Assembly: GCA_903831485.1 (NCBI GenBank)
Contig: CAIKXW010000444.1
Location: forward strand, 1-10,935
Origin: an uncultured Alphaproteobacteria bacterium
GTDB taxonomy: Bacteria > Pseudomonadota > Alphaproteobacteria > Caulobacterales > Hyphomonadaceae
Direction of reading: 5' to 3'
DNA: 10,935 nucleotides
The notes beneath the pieces were generated by a model, which had not been told where the DNA came from, did not search any database, and saw only the letters and a program-made list of their open reading frames with translations. Below are positions 5,565 to 10,935 of the stretch, one piece after another. Position 1 is the stretch's first letter, and each line of letters begins with the position of its first letter. Position numbers and translations under genes: made by a program.

Positions 5565-6188
5565 ATGACGAATCGCCCCAATTTCTTCCACCTCGACGAG
5601 GACGACGAGGACGACAGCCCGGATTCGAAAAAGGAAGAGAACAGCTCGTCCCAGCTCGACAAGGCGCTGTTCGATTCGCGGACGATCCTGCTGACGGGCG
5701 AGATCAACGACAAGATCGCGCGGTCGGTGTGCGCGCAGCTGCTGGCCTATTCGGCGGTCAGCGACAAGCCGATTCTGCTGGTGCTGTCCTCGCCGGGCGG
5801 TCATGTGGAATCGGGCGACATGATCCACGACATGATCAAGTTCGTGCGCGCGCCTGTGCGCATTCTCGGCACGGGCTGGTGCGCCTCGGCCGGTGCGCTG
5901 ATCTACGCGGCGGGCAAGAAGGAAAACCGCTTCTGCCTGCCCAACACCCGCTTCCTGCTGCACGAACCCCGCGGCGGCGTTGGCGGCCAGGCCTCCGACG
6001 TGGAGATCCAGGCGCGCGAAATTATCCGGATGCGCGAGCGGCTGAACAAGATATTCGCCGCGGCCACCGGCCAGACGCTTGAGCAGATCAAGAAGGACAC
6101 GGACCGGGATTACTGGATGAGCGCCGAACAGGCGCTTGCCTACGGTCTTGTGGGCAAGATTGTGACGACCCACTCCGAAATCGCCTAG
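5565..6188 (+). CDS. ClpP-like serine protease subunit with acidic N-terminal extension
   Basis: A 207-residue member of the ClpP family, the proteolytic chamber that works with an AAA+ unfoldase such as ClpA or ClpX in the cytosol. The catalytic triad is complete: Ser108 in WCASAGAL, His133 in LLHEPRGG (HQP in most ClpP) and Asp182 in [26 protein letters not shown] (75-93) matches the family's oxyanion region. The N terminus is unlike canonical ClpP: instead of the axial-loop segment it has an acidic, low-complexity stretch, [15 protein letters not shown] (11-25). This agrees with a second ClpP-type paralogue seen in alphaproteobacteria rather than the main ClpP that sits beside clpX; no clpX or tig is nearby. 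GGAG lies 6 bases upstream of the ATG. The family call is secure; a partner ATPase is not visible. Confidence 0.9.
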   Translation: MTNRPNFFHLDEDDEDDSPDSKKEENSSSQLDKALFDSRTILLTGEINDKIARSVCAQLLAYSAVSDKPILLVLSSPGGHVESGDMIHDMIKFVRAPVRILGTGWCASAGALIYAAGKKENRFCLPNTRFLLHEPRGGVGGQASDVEIQAREIIRMRERLNKIFAAATGQTLEQIKKDTDRDYWMSAEQALAYGLVGKIVTTHSEIA

Positions 6189-6209
6189 GGGTCTCCAGAT
6201 TTCATGATT

Positions 6210-6244
6210 CCGCAGATGCGGGATTTGGGGGCATAGTCTCCCCC
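6210..6244 (+). repeat. Two small GC hairpins in the 58-base gap after the ClpP-like gene
   Basis: CCGC-AGAT-GCGG (6210-6221) and GGGGG-N8-CCCCC (6227-6244) lie back to back. The second stem ends 2 bases before the ATG at 6247, leaving no room for a Shine-Dalgarno sequence. CATAGT (6232-6237), about 10 bases upstream of the start, could be a -10 element for a leaderless mRNA; this is speculative. Confidence 0.3.
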
Positions 6245-6246
6245 GG

Positions 6247-7026
6247 ATGAACTGGCAGGGGCGCATACGTCTGGTCCTCGAATCGTCCGGCTGGCGCAGA
6301 CATGCGCCGGCTGGCGCGTCCGTGCTCGTGCATGCGGTGCTTCTGTCTGCGGTGGCCGGGATGATGGCGACGGCGCTGCCGCCTTTGGCCGATGCGAGCC
6401 GGAAGGTTGTACTCGCGGTGGAGCTCGTGCCCGTCCTGGAGATCTCCGAGCCTGTGCCCATGGCGGGCGCAACGCCGCCGCCGAGGACAAGGGCCCCGCG
6501 CCCGGTGGAGACGCCATCAGCAAGTGCAGAGGCGCCTGCGCCACGTTCTGCGGGACCGACCGCGCCGGCGGCAGATCCGAAGGACAGGAAGGCGGGCGAA
6601 GACCGCGTGTATCTCGGCCCGCCGTCGATCCTGAATGACCCCGGTGTTTCGCCCGGGCTCGCCAGCCTGATGGGGAAGGACCCGTGCGAGGCGCGCTATG
6701 GCCCGAAGGCAAAGGAGTGTGCCGGCCGGGAGCTCGCCGCGCGGACGGGTACCATGGATTCCGTCATGTCGCGCTCTAAGGAAGACCTCGCCCAGTACTT
6801 TGCGGAGTACATGCCGAAGTGCGCGTTCAAGGTTGGATGCGAAGGTGGCGAGTGGATTTCCTCGAACGGCACGCGCAGCGTCGCCAAGGCGCCGCCAGGG
6901 TCGGCCGACGATCGCGGGCAGATGGCGGCCATGGCGGGCGGCGCGGCGAGCCTTGGCGGGCTCAACACCATTGTCGGCCGCCTCGGCTTCAACCCGGACC
7001 ACACGGACCCCGGCTTCGGCGACTGA
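6247..7026 (+). CDS. Hypothetical membrane-anchored, proline-rich periplasmic protein with four cysteines
   Basis: Family not recognised; 259 residues. A short basic cytoplasmic N terminus (to about residue 21) is followed by one hydrophobic segment (about 24-48). A linker rich in Pro and Ala (about 70-110, e.g. TPPPRTRAPRPVETP) then leads to a C-terminal domain. This N-terminal design is that of TonB- or TolA-like proteins, which span the periplasm, but no TonB C-terminal domain is seen. The C-terminal part has Cys147, Cys158, Cys192 and Cys198, in DPCEARYGPKAKECAG and PKCAFKVGCEGGEW, plausible for two disulfides in the periplasm. The tail (222-259) is rich in Gly and Ala. There is no evident Shine-Dalgarno before this ATG. 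Its stop abuts the stop of the convergent zinc-finger gene. It follows the ClpP-like gene by 58 bases and may share its transcript. Confidence 0.72.
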   Translation: MNWQGRIRLVLESSGWRRHAPAGASVLVHAVLLSAVAGMMATALPPLADASRKVVLAVELVPVLEISEPVPMAGATPPPRTRAPRPVETPSASAEAPAPRSAGPTAPAADPKDRKAGEDRVYLGPPSILNDPGVSPGLASLMGKDPCEARYGPKAKECAGRELAARTGTMDSVMSRSKEDLAQYFAEYMPKCAFKVGCEGGEWISSNGTRSVAKAPPGSADDRGQMAAMAGGAASLGGLNTIVGRLGFNPDHTDPGFGD

Positions 7027-7371
7027 TCAGTCGAAGATATCGAACAGGTCAAAGCCGCCGCGGCGTTTACGGCGACCCCGGTCGTCTTCGTCGTCGTCGC
7101 CGTCATAGCGATAGCGCTTGCGGTCGTCGTCGTATTTGTGGTTGCGCTTCCAGTCGTCGGGGTTCCGCTCGAAGCTTTTCACCTCTTCCTGGAAGCGGCG
7201 GTGGGCCTGGACGGACTTTTCCGACTCTTCGCGCTCGGCCACGAGCAGCTTGTCGAGTTCGCCGCGGTCGAGCCAGACGCCCTTGCAGCTGGGGCATATA
7301 TCGATGTCCACGCCTTCCCGCGAGATCTTCTGCATCTGGGAATTGTCGTTCGGGCAGAGGAAGAGCGGCAA
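7027..7371 (-). CDS. Small zinc-ribbon (TFIIB-type zinc finger) protein
   Basis: About 114 residues from a TTG start. The domain LCPNDNSQM...VDIDICPSCKGVWLDRGELDKLL (about 5-43) is the zf-TFIIB family signature, with Cys6, Cys26 and Cys29 visible. The first knuckle reads CPNDN where many relatives have CPxC, so one zinc ligand is replaced or missing. A charged helical segment follows (about 44-75), then a mixed acidic/basic tract (80-104) and a terminal FDLFDIFD. The in-frame ATG at 7434 would add 21 residues without family character, whereas TTG 7371 has GGAG with a 6-base spacer (CCTTCC) and gives the expected short lead into the zinc motif. Function unknown in the family; nucleic-acid or protein binding is usually supposed. 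It is divergent from rlmJ, and its stop abuts that of the gene at 6247. Confidence 0.85.
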   Translation of the reverse strand: MPLFLCPNDNSQMQKISREGVDIDICPSCKGVWLDRGELDKLLVAEREESEKSVQAHRRFQEEVKSFERNPDDWKRNHKYDDDRKRYRYDGDDDEDDRGRRKRRGGFDLFDIFD

Positions 7372-7435
7372 GGAAGGCTCCGGGGTTGCAAATGGTCTGA
7401 GCGATGCACTTAAGGTGTCCGCGGCTTCACGCAAG

Positions 7436-7472
7436 TTTCATCGGTGAAAGAGCGATGATAAGTGCGTCATCG
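7436..7472. promoter_or_regulatory. Two inverted repeats in the divergent promoter region before rlmJ
   Basis: TTTCA-TCGG-TGAAA (7436-7449) and CGATGA-N8-TCATCG (7453-7472) are both perfect dyads. They fill the middle of the 121-base gap between the TTG start at 7371 (-) and the CTG start at 7493 (+). The second ends 8 bases before the GAGGAG ribosome-binding site and contains the ATG of a 13-codon frame. They may be an operator or mRNA hairpins that influence rlmJ translation. Confidence 0.35.
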
Positions 7473-7496
7473 GACGTGCAGAGGAGCGTAACCTGA
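7455..7496 (+). other. 13-codon upstream reading frame overlapping the CTG start of rlmJ
   Basis: ATG at 7455 opens MISASSDVQRSVT and stops at TGA 7494-7496. That TGA overlaps CTG 7493-7495, the proposed rlmJ start, in another frame. The GAGGAG Shine-Dalgarno (7481-7486) lies inside this frame, 6 bases before the CTG. The layout would allow termination-reinitiation or leader control, but the frame may also exist by chance; its own ATG has no clear ribosome-binding site. Confidence 0.3.
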
Positions 7497-8386
7497 ATTA
7501 CCGGCATGCCTTTCACGCGGGAAACTTCGCGGACGTGGTGAAACACGTCGCGCTGGCGTTGTGCCTTGACCGGCTGAACCAGAAACCGGCCGCCTATCGT
7601 TACATCGACACGCATGCGGGCATCGGGGTCTACGATCTCGAGGGCGATGAGGCCGAGCGCAGTCCGGAATGGAAGGATGGCGTCGGGCGTGTGTGGGAGG
7701 AGGTGGACGGTGCGCCGGTGTCTGTGCGGGCTGCATTGGCGCCATGGCTGGGCGTGGTGCGGCAGATGAATTCGGATGGGCTGCGGCACTATCCGGGCTC
7801 GCCGTTGATCGCTTCGCGCATGGCGCGCCCGGACGATGCGCTGCGCCTGTGCGAACTGCATGGGCCGAGCACGGAGTTGCTGCGTGAGGCGATGGGGCGC
7901 GACCGGCGGGTGAAGATCGAACAGCGCGACGGGTTCGATGCGCTGCCGGCCTATCTGCCGCCACCGGAGCGGCGGGGGCTTGTGCTGGTCGATCCGCCGT
8001 TCGAGGTTGTGGCTGGCGCGCGGAAGGCGGACTTCGACTGGATGCTGAAGGCCGCGCGTGCGGGCGTGAAGCGCTGGCCGCAGGGCGTCTATGTGTTCTG
8101 GCGTCCGATCAAGGATCTCGAGCAGGTGGCGGCATTCGATGGCGAGCTGGCCTCGATGTTGATCGAGGAGGGCGGCGTGGCGCCGGAGAAGGTGCTGGTC
8201 GCTGATCTGTGGGTGCGCGCGATCGGCGAGGGCAAGCTGGGCGGGGCGGGCGTAGTGATCGCAAATGCGCCGTTCGGTGTGGCGGAAAATCTGCGTGCGG
8301 CGCTGCCGTGGCTGTGCGATCTGATGGCGCAGGGCGCGGGCGCGGGGTGGCGTGTGGAGAGCCCGTCGGCTGAGGTCGAGGACTAA
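7493..8386 (+). CDS. rlmJ: 23S rRNA (adenine(2030)-N6)-methyltransferase RlmJ, apparent CTG start
   Basis: RlmJ methylates N6 of A2030 (E. coli numbering) in 23S rRNA using S-adenosylmethionine. The 297-residue protein has the family length and motifs: YRHAFHAGNFADVVKH (3-18), the SAM-binding YIDTHAGIG (37-45), LRHYPGSPLIA (97-107) and the catalytic amino-methyltransferase motif DPPF (167-170; DPPY in E. coli). The conserved N terminus, M(L)SYRHSFHAGNHADVLKH in E. coli, demands a start just before Asn7496. The codon there is CTG (7493), with an ideal GAGGAG and 6-base spacer. No ATG, GTG or TTG exists in frame between the upstream TGA (7445) and this point. The first conventional start, GTG 7535, would delete 14 conserved residues. 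Its TAA overlaps the TAG of the convergent gene. The function is secure; the start codon is unusual. Confidence 0.93.
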   Translation: MNYRHAFHAGNFADVVKHVALALCLDRLNQKPAAYRYIDTHAGIGVYDLEGDEAERSPEWKDGVGRVWEEVDGAPVSVRAALAPWLGVVRQMNSDGLRHYPGSPLIASRMARPDDALRLCELHGPSTELLREAMGRDRRVKIEQRDGFDALPAYLPPPERRGLVLVDPPFEVVAGARKADFDWMLKAARAGVKRWPQGVYVFWRPIKDLEQVAAFDGELASMLIEEGGVAPEKVLVADLWVRAIGEGKLGGAGVVIANAPFGVAENLRAALPWLCDLMAQGAGAGWRVESPSAEVED

Positions 8387-9054
8387 CGGCGGCTTGCGAA
8401 CCAGATGGTGTGTCTCGGCCCCTTGCCATTGCTGCGGGCGCGGACGGTGACCTCTTCTACGCCGAAGCCCACGTGCTTCAGGCGCTTGTTAAAAGCGGTG
8501 TCGGGGGCGGCGGACCAGATAGCGAGAATGCCGCCGGGCCTCAGCGCGGACATCGCGGCGCCGAGGCCCTTCACCGAGTAGAGGCCGTCATTGGCGGCGC
8601 GGACCAGGCCTGATGGGCCGTTGTCAACGTCGAGCAGGATGGCGTCGTAGCGGTTGGTTGCAGTCGTGATCGCCGTGGCGACGTCGCCGCCGATCAGATG
8701 CACGCGCGTGTCATCGAGAGAGCCTGCGGTGAGCGTCGCCATGGGGCCGCGCGCCCAGGCTATGATTTCGGGGACGAGTTCGGCGACGGTGACCTTTGCG
8801 TTTGGGCCCAGCATTGCGAGCGCGGCGCGCAGGGTGAAGCCCATGCCGTAGCCGCCAATCAACAGGTTGGGCGAGGCGCCCTTGCCGAGGCGGTCGCAGG
8901 TCATGGTCGCGAGCGCCTCCTCAGAGCCGCCGACGCGGCTGCTCATGAGTTCGTTGTTGTCGACCATGATGATGTGATCATCGCCATGGCGGACCAGCCG
9001 GAGTTCGACGCCGCCGGGGACTTTTGCCGTGGCGATGAGTTCGCGAGGGATCAT
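8383..9054 (-). CDS. Spermidine-synthase-like protein (Rossmann methyltransferase fold)
   Basis: A 223-residue protein of the spermidine/spermine-synthase-like superfamily. LLIGGYGMGFTLRAAL (64-79) is the nucleotide-binding glycine loop, Glu92 (TVAELVPE) is the likely ribose contact, and LLDVDNGPSGLVRAANDGLY (140-159) corresponds to the D-x-x-D..GP region of spermidine synthases. LRPGGILAIWSA (171-182) is strand 5. The canonical GGGDG loop of true spermidine synthase is replaced by GGYGMG, and the protein lacks about 60-80 residues of that enzyme, so polyamine synthesis is not established; such proteins are usually annotated only as synthase-like. The ATG at 9054 overlaps the TGA of the upstream LysE-family gene (ATGA), indicating translational coupling. 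The frame is open further upstream to 9456, but that part lies inside the LysE-family gene and is not coding. Confidence 0.85.
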   Translation of the reverse strand: MIPRELIATAKVPGGVELRLVRHGDDHIIMVDNNELMSSRVGGSEEALATMTCDRLGKGASPNLLIGGYGMGFTLRAALAMLGPNAKVTVAELVPEIIAWARGPMATLTAGSLDDTRVHLIGGDVATAITTATNRYDAILLDVDNGPSGLVRAANDGLYSVKGLGAAMSALRPGGILAIWSAAPDTAFNKRLKHVGFGVEEVTVRARSNGKGPRHTIWFASRR

Positions 9055-9653
9055 GTGCGCGCGGTCCCAAAGGCAAGCCATATCGCGACGCCTGCGAGCG
9101 CGAGCGCGAAGATGCGACGCACGAGTTTTTCGCGGCGCGGGTGGGCCAGTGCCTTCTCGAAGCTGCCGGCGAAGGCGACGATGAGCGCGTGCGCGAGCGT
9201 GGCGATGGCGAGATAGGTGAGCGTCATTGTGATGAGGACGCCGGCGGGTGCGTCGGGTCCGGCGAAGCCGGGGATCATTACGATAAAGACGGCGGCGGCC
9301 TTCGGGTTCAGCAGGTTGACGATGAGGCCGCGGCGGAAGTGGCGCCCGGGCTCGGGCGGCTTGCCGGTGTCCTTCTCGCCGACCCACGCCTCCCATGCGA
9401 GATAGAGCAGGAAGAGCACGCCGCCCCAGCGCAGCGCGGTGTAGAGCAGCGGCCATGTCGCAATCAGCGCGGCGGCGCCTGTGGCGGCGATGATTGCGAG
9501 AAGGGCGAGACCTGTGGCGATGCCTGCGACGGCTTGCAGCCCTGCGATCCGTCCTTCACGCGCCGCCAGCAACGCGAGCCATGTCATGTTGGGACCAGGC
9601 GTGATTTCCATCACGATGGCGGCGATCAGGAGTTCTGCGAAGGTTGGGGGCAC
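9051..9653 (-). CDS. LysE/RhtB-family exporter, second copy in window
   Basis: A 200-residue inner-membrane protein with about six predicted helices. The family motif ITPGPNMTWLALLAA (17-31) follows the first helix, and VNLLNPKAAAVFIVMIPGF (about 111-129) is the mid-protein NPK element. Long Ala/Leu/Ile-rich helices lie near 5-27, 40-63, 67-89, 114-132, 137-165 and 181-198. The exported substrate is unknown. The GTG at 9653 is used as start: it lies 3 bases after the TGA of the GST gene. An ATG at 9657 is in another frame. The downstream gene overlaps by ATGA. Beyond the PGPN and NPK motifs it has little in common with the family member at 3591, so a recent local duplication is unlikely. It is the third gene of the - strand operon. 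Confidence 0.9.
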   Translation of the reverse strand: MPPTFAELLIAAIVMEITPGPNMTWLALLAAREGRIAGLQAVAGIATGLALLAIIAATGAAALIATWPLLYTALRWGGVLFLLYLAWEAWVGEKDTGKPPEPGRHFRRGLIVNLLNPKAAAVFIVMIPGFAGPDAPAGVLITMTLTYLAIATLAHALIVAFAGSFEKALAHPRREKLVRRIFALALAGVAIWLAFGTART

Positions 9654-9656
9654 GCA

Positions 9657-10322
9657 TCAGCTCGCATAGTCGTAGGGGCCGCCCTTCTTGAGTGCGTTGA
9701 TGTAGGCGGGGCGGGAGTGGATGCGGTCGAGGAAGGCCGCGATCATCGGGCGCGAACGCGCGCCGGCGCGGCTGCCGGCGGCTTCGAGCGGGAAGCTCAT
9801 CATGATGTCGGCGGCGGTGAATTCATTCCCGGCGAACCATTGGGACTTCGAGAGCTCCTCGTCCCAATAGTTGATATGCAGCAAGACCTGCGGATCGGAG
9901 ACGCGTTCCTGGACCTTGGACATCACCGATCTCAGGAGGCCGCGCATTAGACCCGGCGCGCTGTTCGGGATCTGCGTGAAGATCAGTTTCAGCAACAGCG
10001 GTGTCATCGCCGAGCCCTCGGCATAGTGCAGCCAATAGGTGAAGCGAAGGCGTTCGGGCGTGCCGGGTTTCGGTATGAGACGGCCGTCGCCGTAGGTCTC
10101 GAGGATGTATTCGATGATGGCGCCGGTCTCCGCGATGGTCTTTCCATTGTCGGTAATGACGGGCGACTTGCCGAGCGGGTGGATGCGCGTCAGTTCGCGG
10201 GGAGCCAGCATGGTCTTCGCATCGCGCTGGTAGCGCTTCACCTCGTAGAGCGCGCCGAGCTCCTCCAGCAACCACAGTACGCGCTGGGAGCGGGAGTTGT
10301 TGAGGTGGTGGACGGTGATCAT
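9657..10322 (-). CDS. Glutathione S-transferase family protein, second copy in window
   Basis: A 221-residue soluble GST. The N-terminal thioredoxin-like domain has HHLNNSRSQRVLWLLEELG (5-23), with Ser10 or Ser12 a likely glutathione-activating residue, the cis-Pro motif GKSPVI (51-56) and the ET pair (65-66) before a GAIIEYILETYG helix. The C-terminal helical domain carries QWFAGNEFTAADIMMSFPLE, where the Asp after TAA is the conserved N-cap of GSTs. The N terminus resembles E. coli GstB-like bacterial GSTs; the substrate is unknown. Its ATG lies 24 bases after the MFS stop, and its TGA stands 3 bases before the GTG of the LysE-family gene, so it sits inside an operon. It belongs to a different GST subgroup from the gene at 4242. 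Confidence 0.92.
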   Translation of the reverse strand: MITVHHLNNSRSQRVLWLLEELGALYEVKRYQRDAKTMLAPRELTRIHPLGKSPVITDNGKTIAETGAIIEYILETYGDGRLIPKPGTPERLRFTYWLHYAEGSAMTPLLLKLIFTQIPNSAPGLMRGLLRSVMSKVQERVSDPQVLLHINYWDEELSKSQWFAGNEFTAADIMMSFPLEAAGSRAGARSRPMIAAFLDRIHSRPAYINALKKGGPYDYAS

Positions 10323-10346
10323 TGGCTATCCGCCGCGCAGGAGGGA

Positions 10347-10935
10347 TCAGTTTGTTGAAGCGGACGATTGCATCAGGCGGCCGCGCTCGGTGATGAAGAT
10401 AACCAGCAGGGCGAGGCCGCCTAGGATGAAATGGCCGACGAAGATCGGCGTGATGGTGCAGTCGAACTGGCGCGCCACCAGGCCGCCGATGGATGCCGAC
10501 ACGAAGGATGACGCAAAGCCGATCAGGGCGGCGCCAGAGCCCGCGAAGGCGCCAAGGCGTTCCATGGCGATGGCGTTGTAGTTCGGCCCCTGGAAGCCGA
10601 TGCAGAAGAAGGCGGCCAGCAGCAGCGTGTAGAAGATCGGGAAGTCCACCGGGCCGGCGAGTGCGAAGGCGGCGTGGATGGCGCTGACGATAACGAAGGC
10701 GATGAGGGCGGCGTGCGAGATCTTGCGCATGCCCTGCTTCTCGACGATGCGCGAGTTGATCAGGTTGGACGCCGTCATCGCGATGGCGGCGCCAGCGAAC
10801 CAGAGCGGGAACTGGTCGCCGGTGGGGTAGACGTTGTGGAACAGTTGCTCGCAGGATGAGATGTAGCTCATCAGCGCGCCGAACAGGAAACCGGATGCGA
10901 TGGTGTAGCCCAGCGCCTCCCGCGTGCGGATCACC
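10347..10935 (-). CDS. MFS transporter, Bcr/CflA-type drug efflux, C-terminal half (5' end outside window)
   Basis: About 195 residues of the C-terminal half of a major facilitator protein; the frame is open to the right edge, so the GTG near 10934 is internal. Six hydrophobic segments are seen, the number expected for helices 7-12. REALGYTIASGFLFGALMSYISSCEQLF, the long loop containing YPTGDQFPLWFAG, INSRIVEKQGMRKISH after the second visible helix, and CIGFQGPNYNAIAMERLG are typical of the Bcr/CflA subfamily of proton-coupled multidrug (or sulfonamide/bicyclomycin) exporters. The substrate is not predictable. It is the first visible gene of a - strand operon with a GST, a LysE-family exporter and a spermidine-synthase-like protein. 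The stop is TGA at 10349-10347. Confidence 0.88.
   Translation of the reverse strand, partial: VIRTREALGYTIASGFLFGALMSYISSCEQLFHNVYPTGDQFPLWFAGAAIAMTASNLINSRIVEKQGMRKISHAALIAFVIVSAIHAAFALAGPVDFPIFYTLLLAAFFCIGFQGPNYNAIAMERLGAFAGSGAALIGFASSFVSASIGGLVARQFDCTITPIFVGHFILGGLALLVIFITERGRLMQSSASTN

Noticed and set aside
7535..8386. rlmJ starting at GTG 7535
   Set aside because: This would remove the conserved N-terminal YRHAFHAGNFAD segment present in RlmJ; CTG 7493 with GAGGAG is preferred.
8383..9456. 357-codon version of the spermidine-synthase-like gene
   Set aside because: The extra 134 residues lie inside the LysE-family gene in another frame and are Arg/Pro-rich; ATG 9054 with ATGA overlap is the natural start.
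1..10935. CRISPR arrays, tRNA or rRNA genes, transposases, phage genes
   Set aside because: No regularly spaced repeats, TpsiC-like arms with cloverleaf context, or transposase/integrase motifs were seen in the window.

Overview
This window is GC-rich chromosomal DNA from what looks like an alphaproteobacterium, possibly close to Hyphomonadaceae/Caulobacterales. That placement is inferred from the gene families (class II FBPase, an alpha-type ClpP paralogue, the one-domain TFIIB zinc-finger protein, a LysE/GST-rich neighbourhood) and from heavy G/C codon thirds. No rRNA, tRNA, CRISPR array, prophage or insertion sequence was recognised. Most of it is ordinary housekeeping and accessory metabolism.

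Region by region. (1) 1-550 is the C-terminal part of glpX, cut by the window edge. (2) 551-807 has no protein gene but strong RNA secondary structure. A G·U wobble in its long-range closing stem favours the + strand, and its size and shape are 6S-like. (3) 808-1408 holds a small hypothetical membrane protein on the - strand and a divergent intergenic region with three GTTT-N5/6-AAAC repeats. (4) 1409-2161 encodes two tandem, diverged small lipoproteins with the same four-cysteine pattern, separated by a hairpin terminator. (5) 2162-2623 is a 462-base gap with several stem-loops, just upstream of mtnP. (6) 2624-5477 is a + strand run: mtnP, a LysE-family exporter, a glutathione S-transferase and apt. 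MtnP releases adenine from methylthioadenosine and Apt turns adenine into AMP, so the two form a salvage route. (7) 5565-7026 encodes a ClpP-like protease subunit and a membrane-anchored, proline-rich, four-cysteine protein of unknown function. (8) 7027-7371 (-) is a small zinc-ribbon protein, divergent from rlmJ (7493-8386, +), the 23S rRNA adenine-N6 methyltransferase. rlmJ appears to start at CTG, overlapped by the stop of a 13-codon upstream reading frame. (9) 8383-10935 is a - strand operon read right to left: Bcr/CflA-type MFS transporter (partial), glutathione S-transferase, LysE-family exporter and a spermidine-synthase-like protein, with tight spacing and an ATGA overlap.

Two convergent gene pairs meet with no spacer: the stops abut at 7026/7027 and overlap at 8383-8386. 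A LysE-family exporter lies beside a GST twice, once on each strand. The observations most worth a second look are the CTG start of rlmJ with its upstream frame, the structured RNA after glpX, the tandem four-Cys lipoproteins and the structured leader region before mtnP. I did not find a convincing new multi-gene system.
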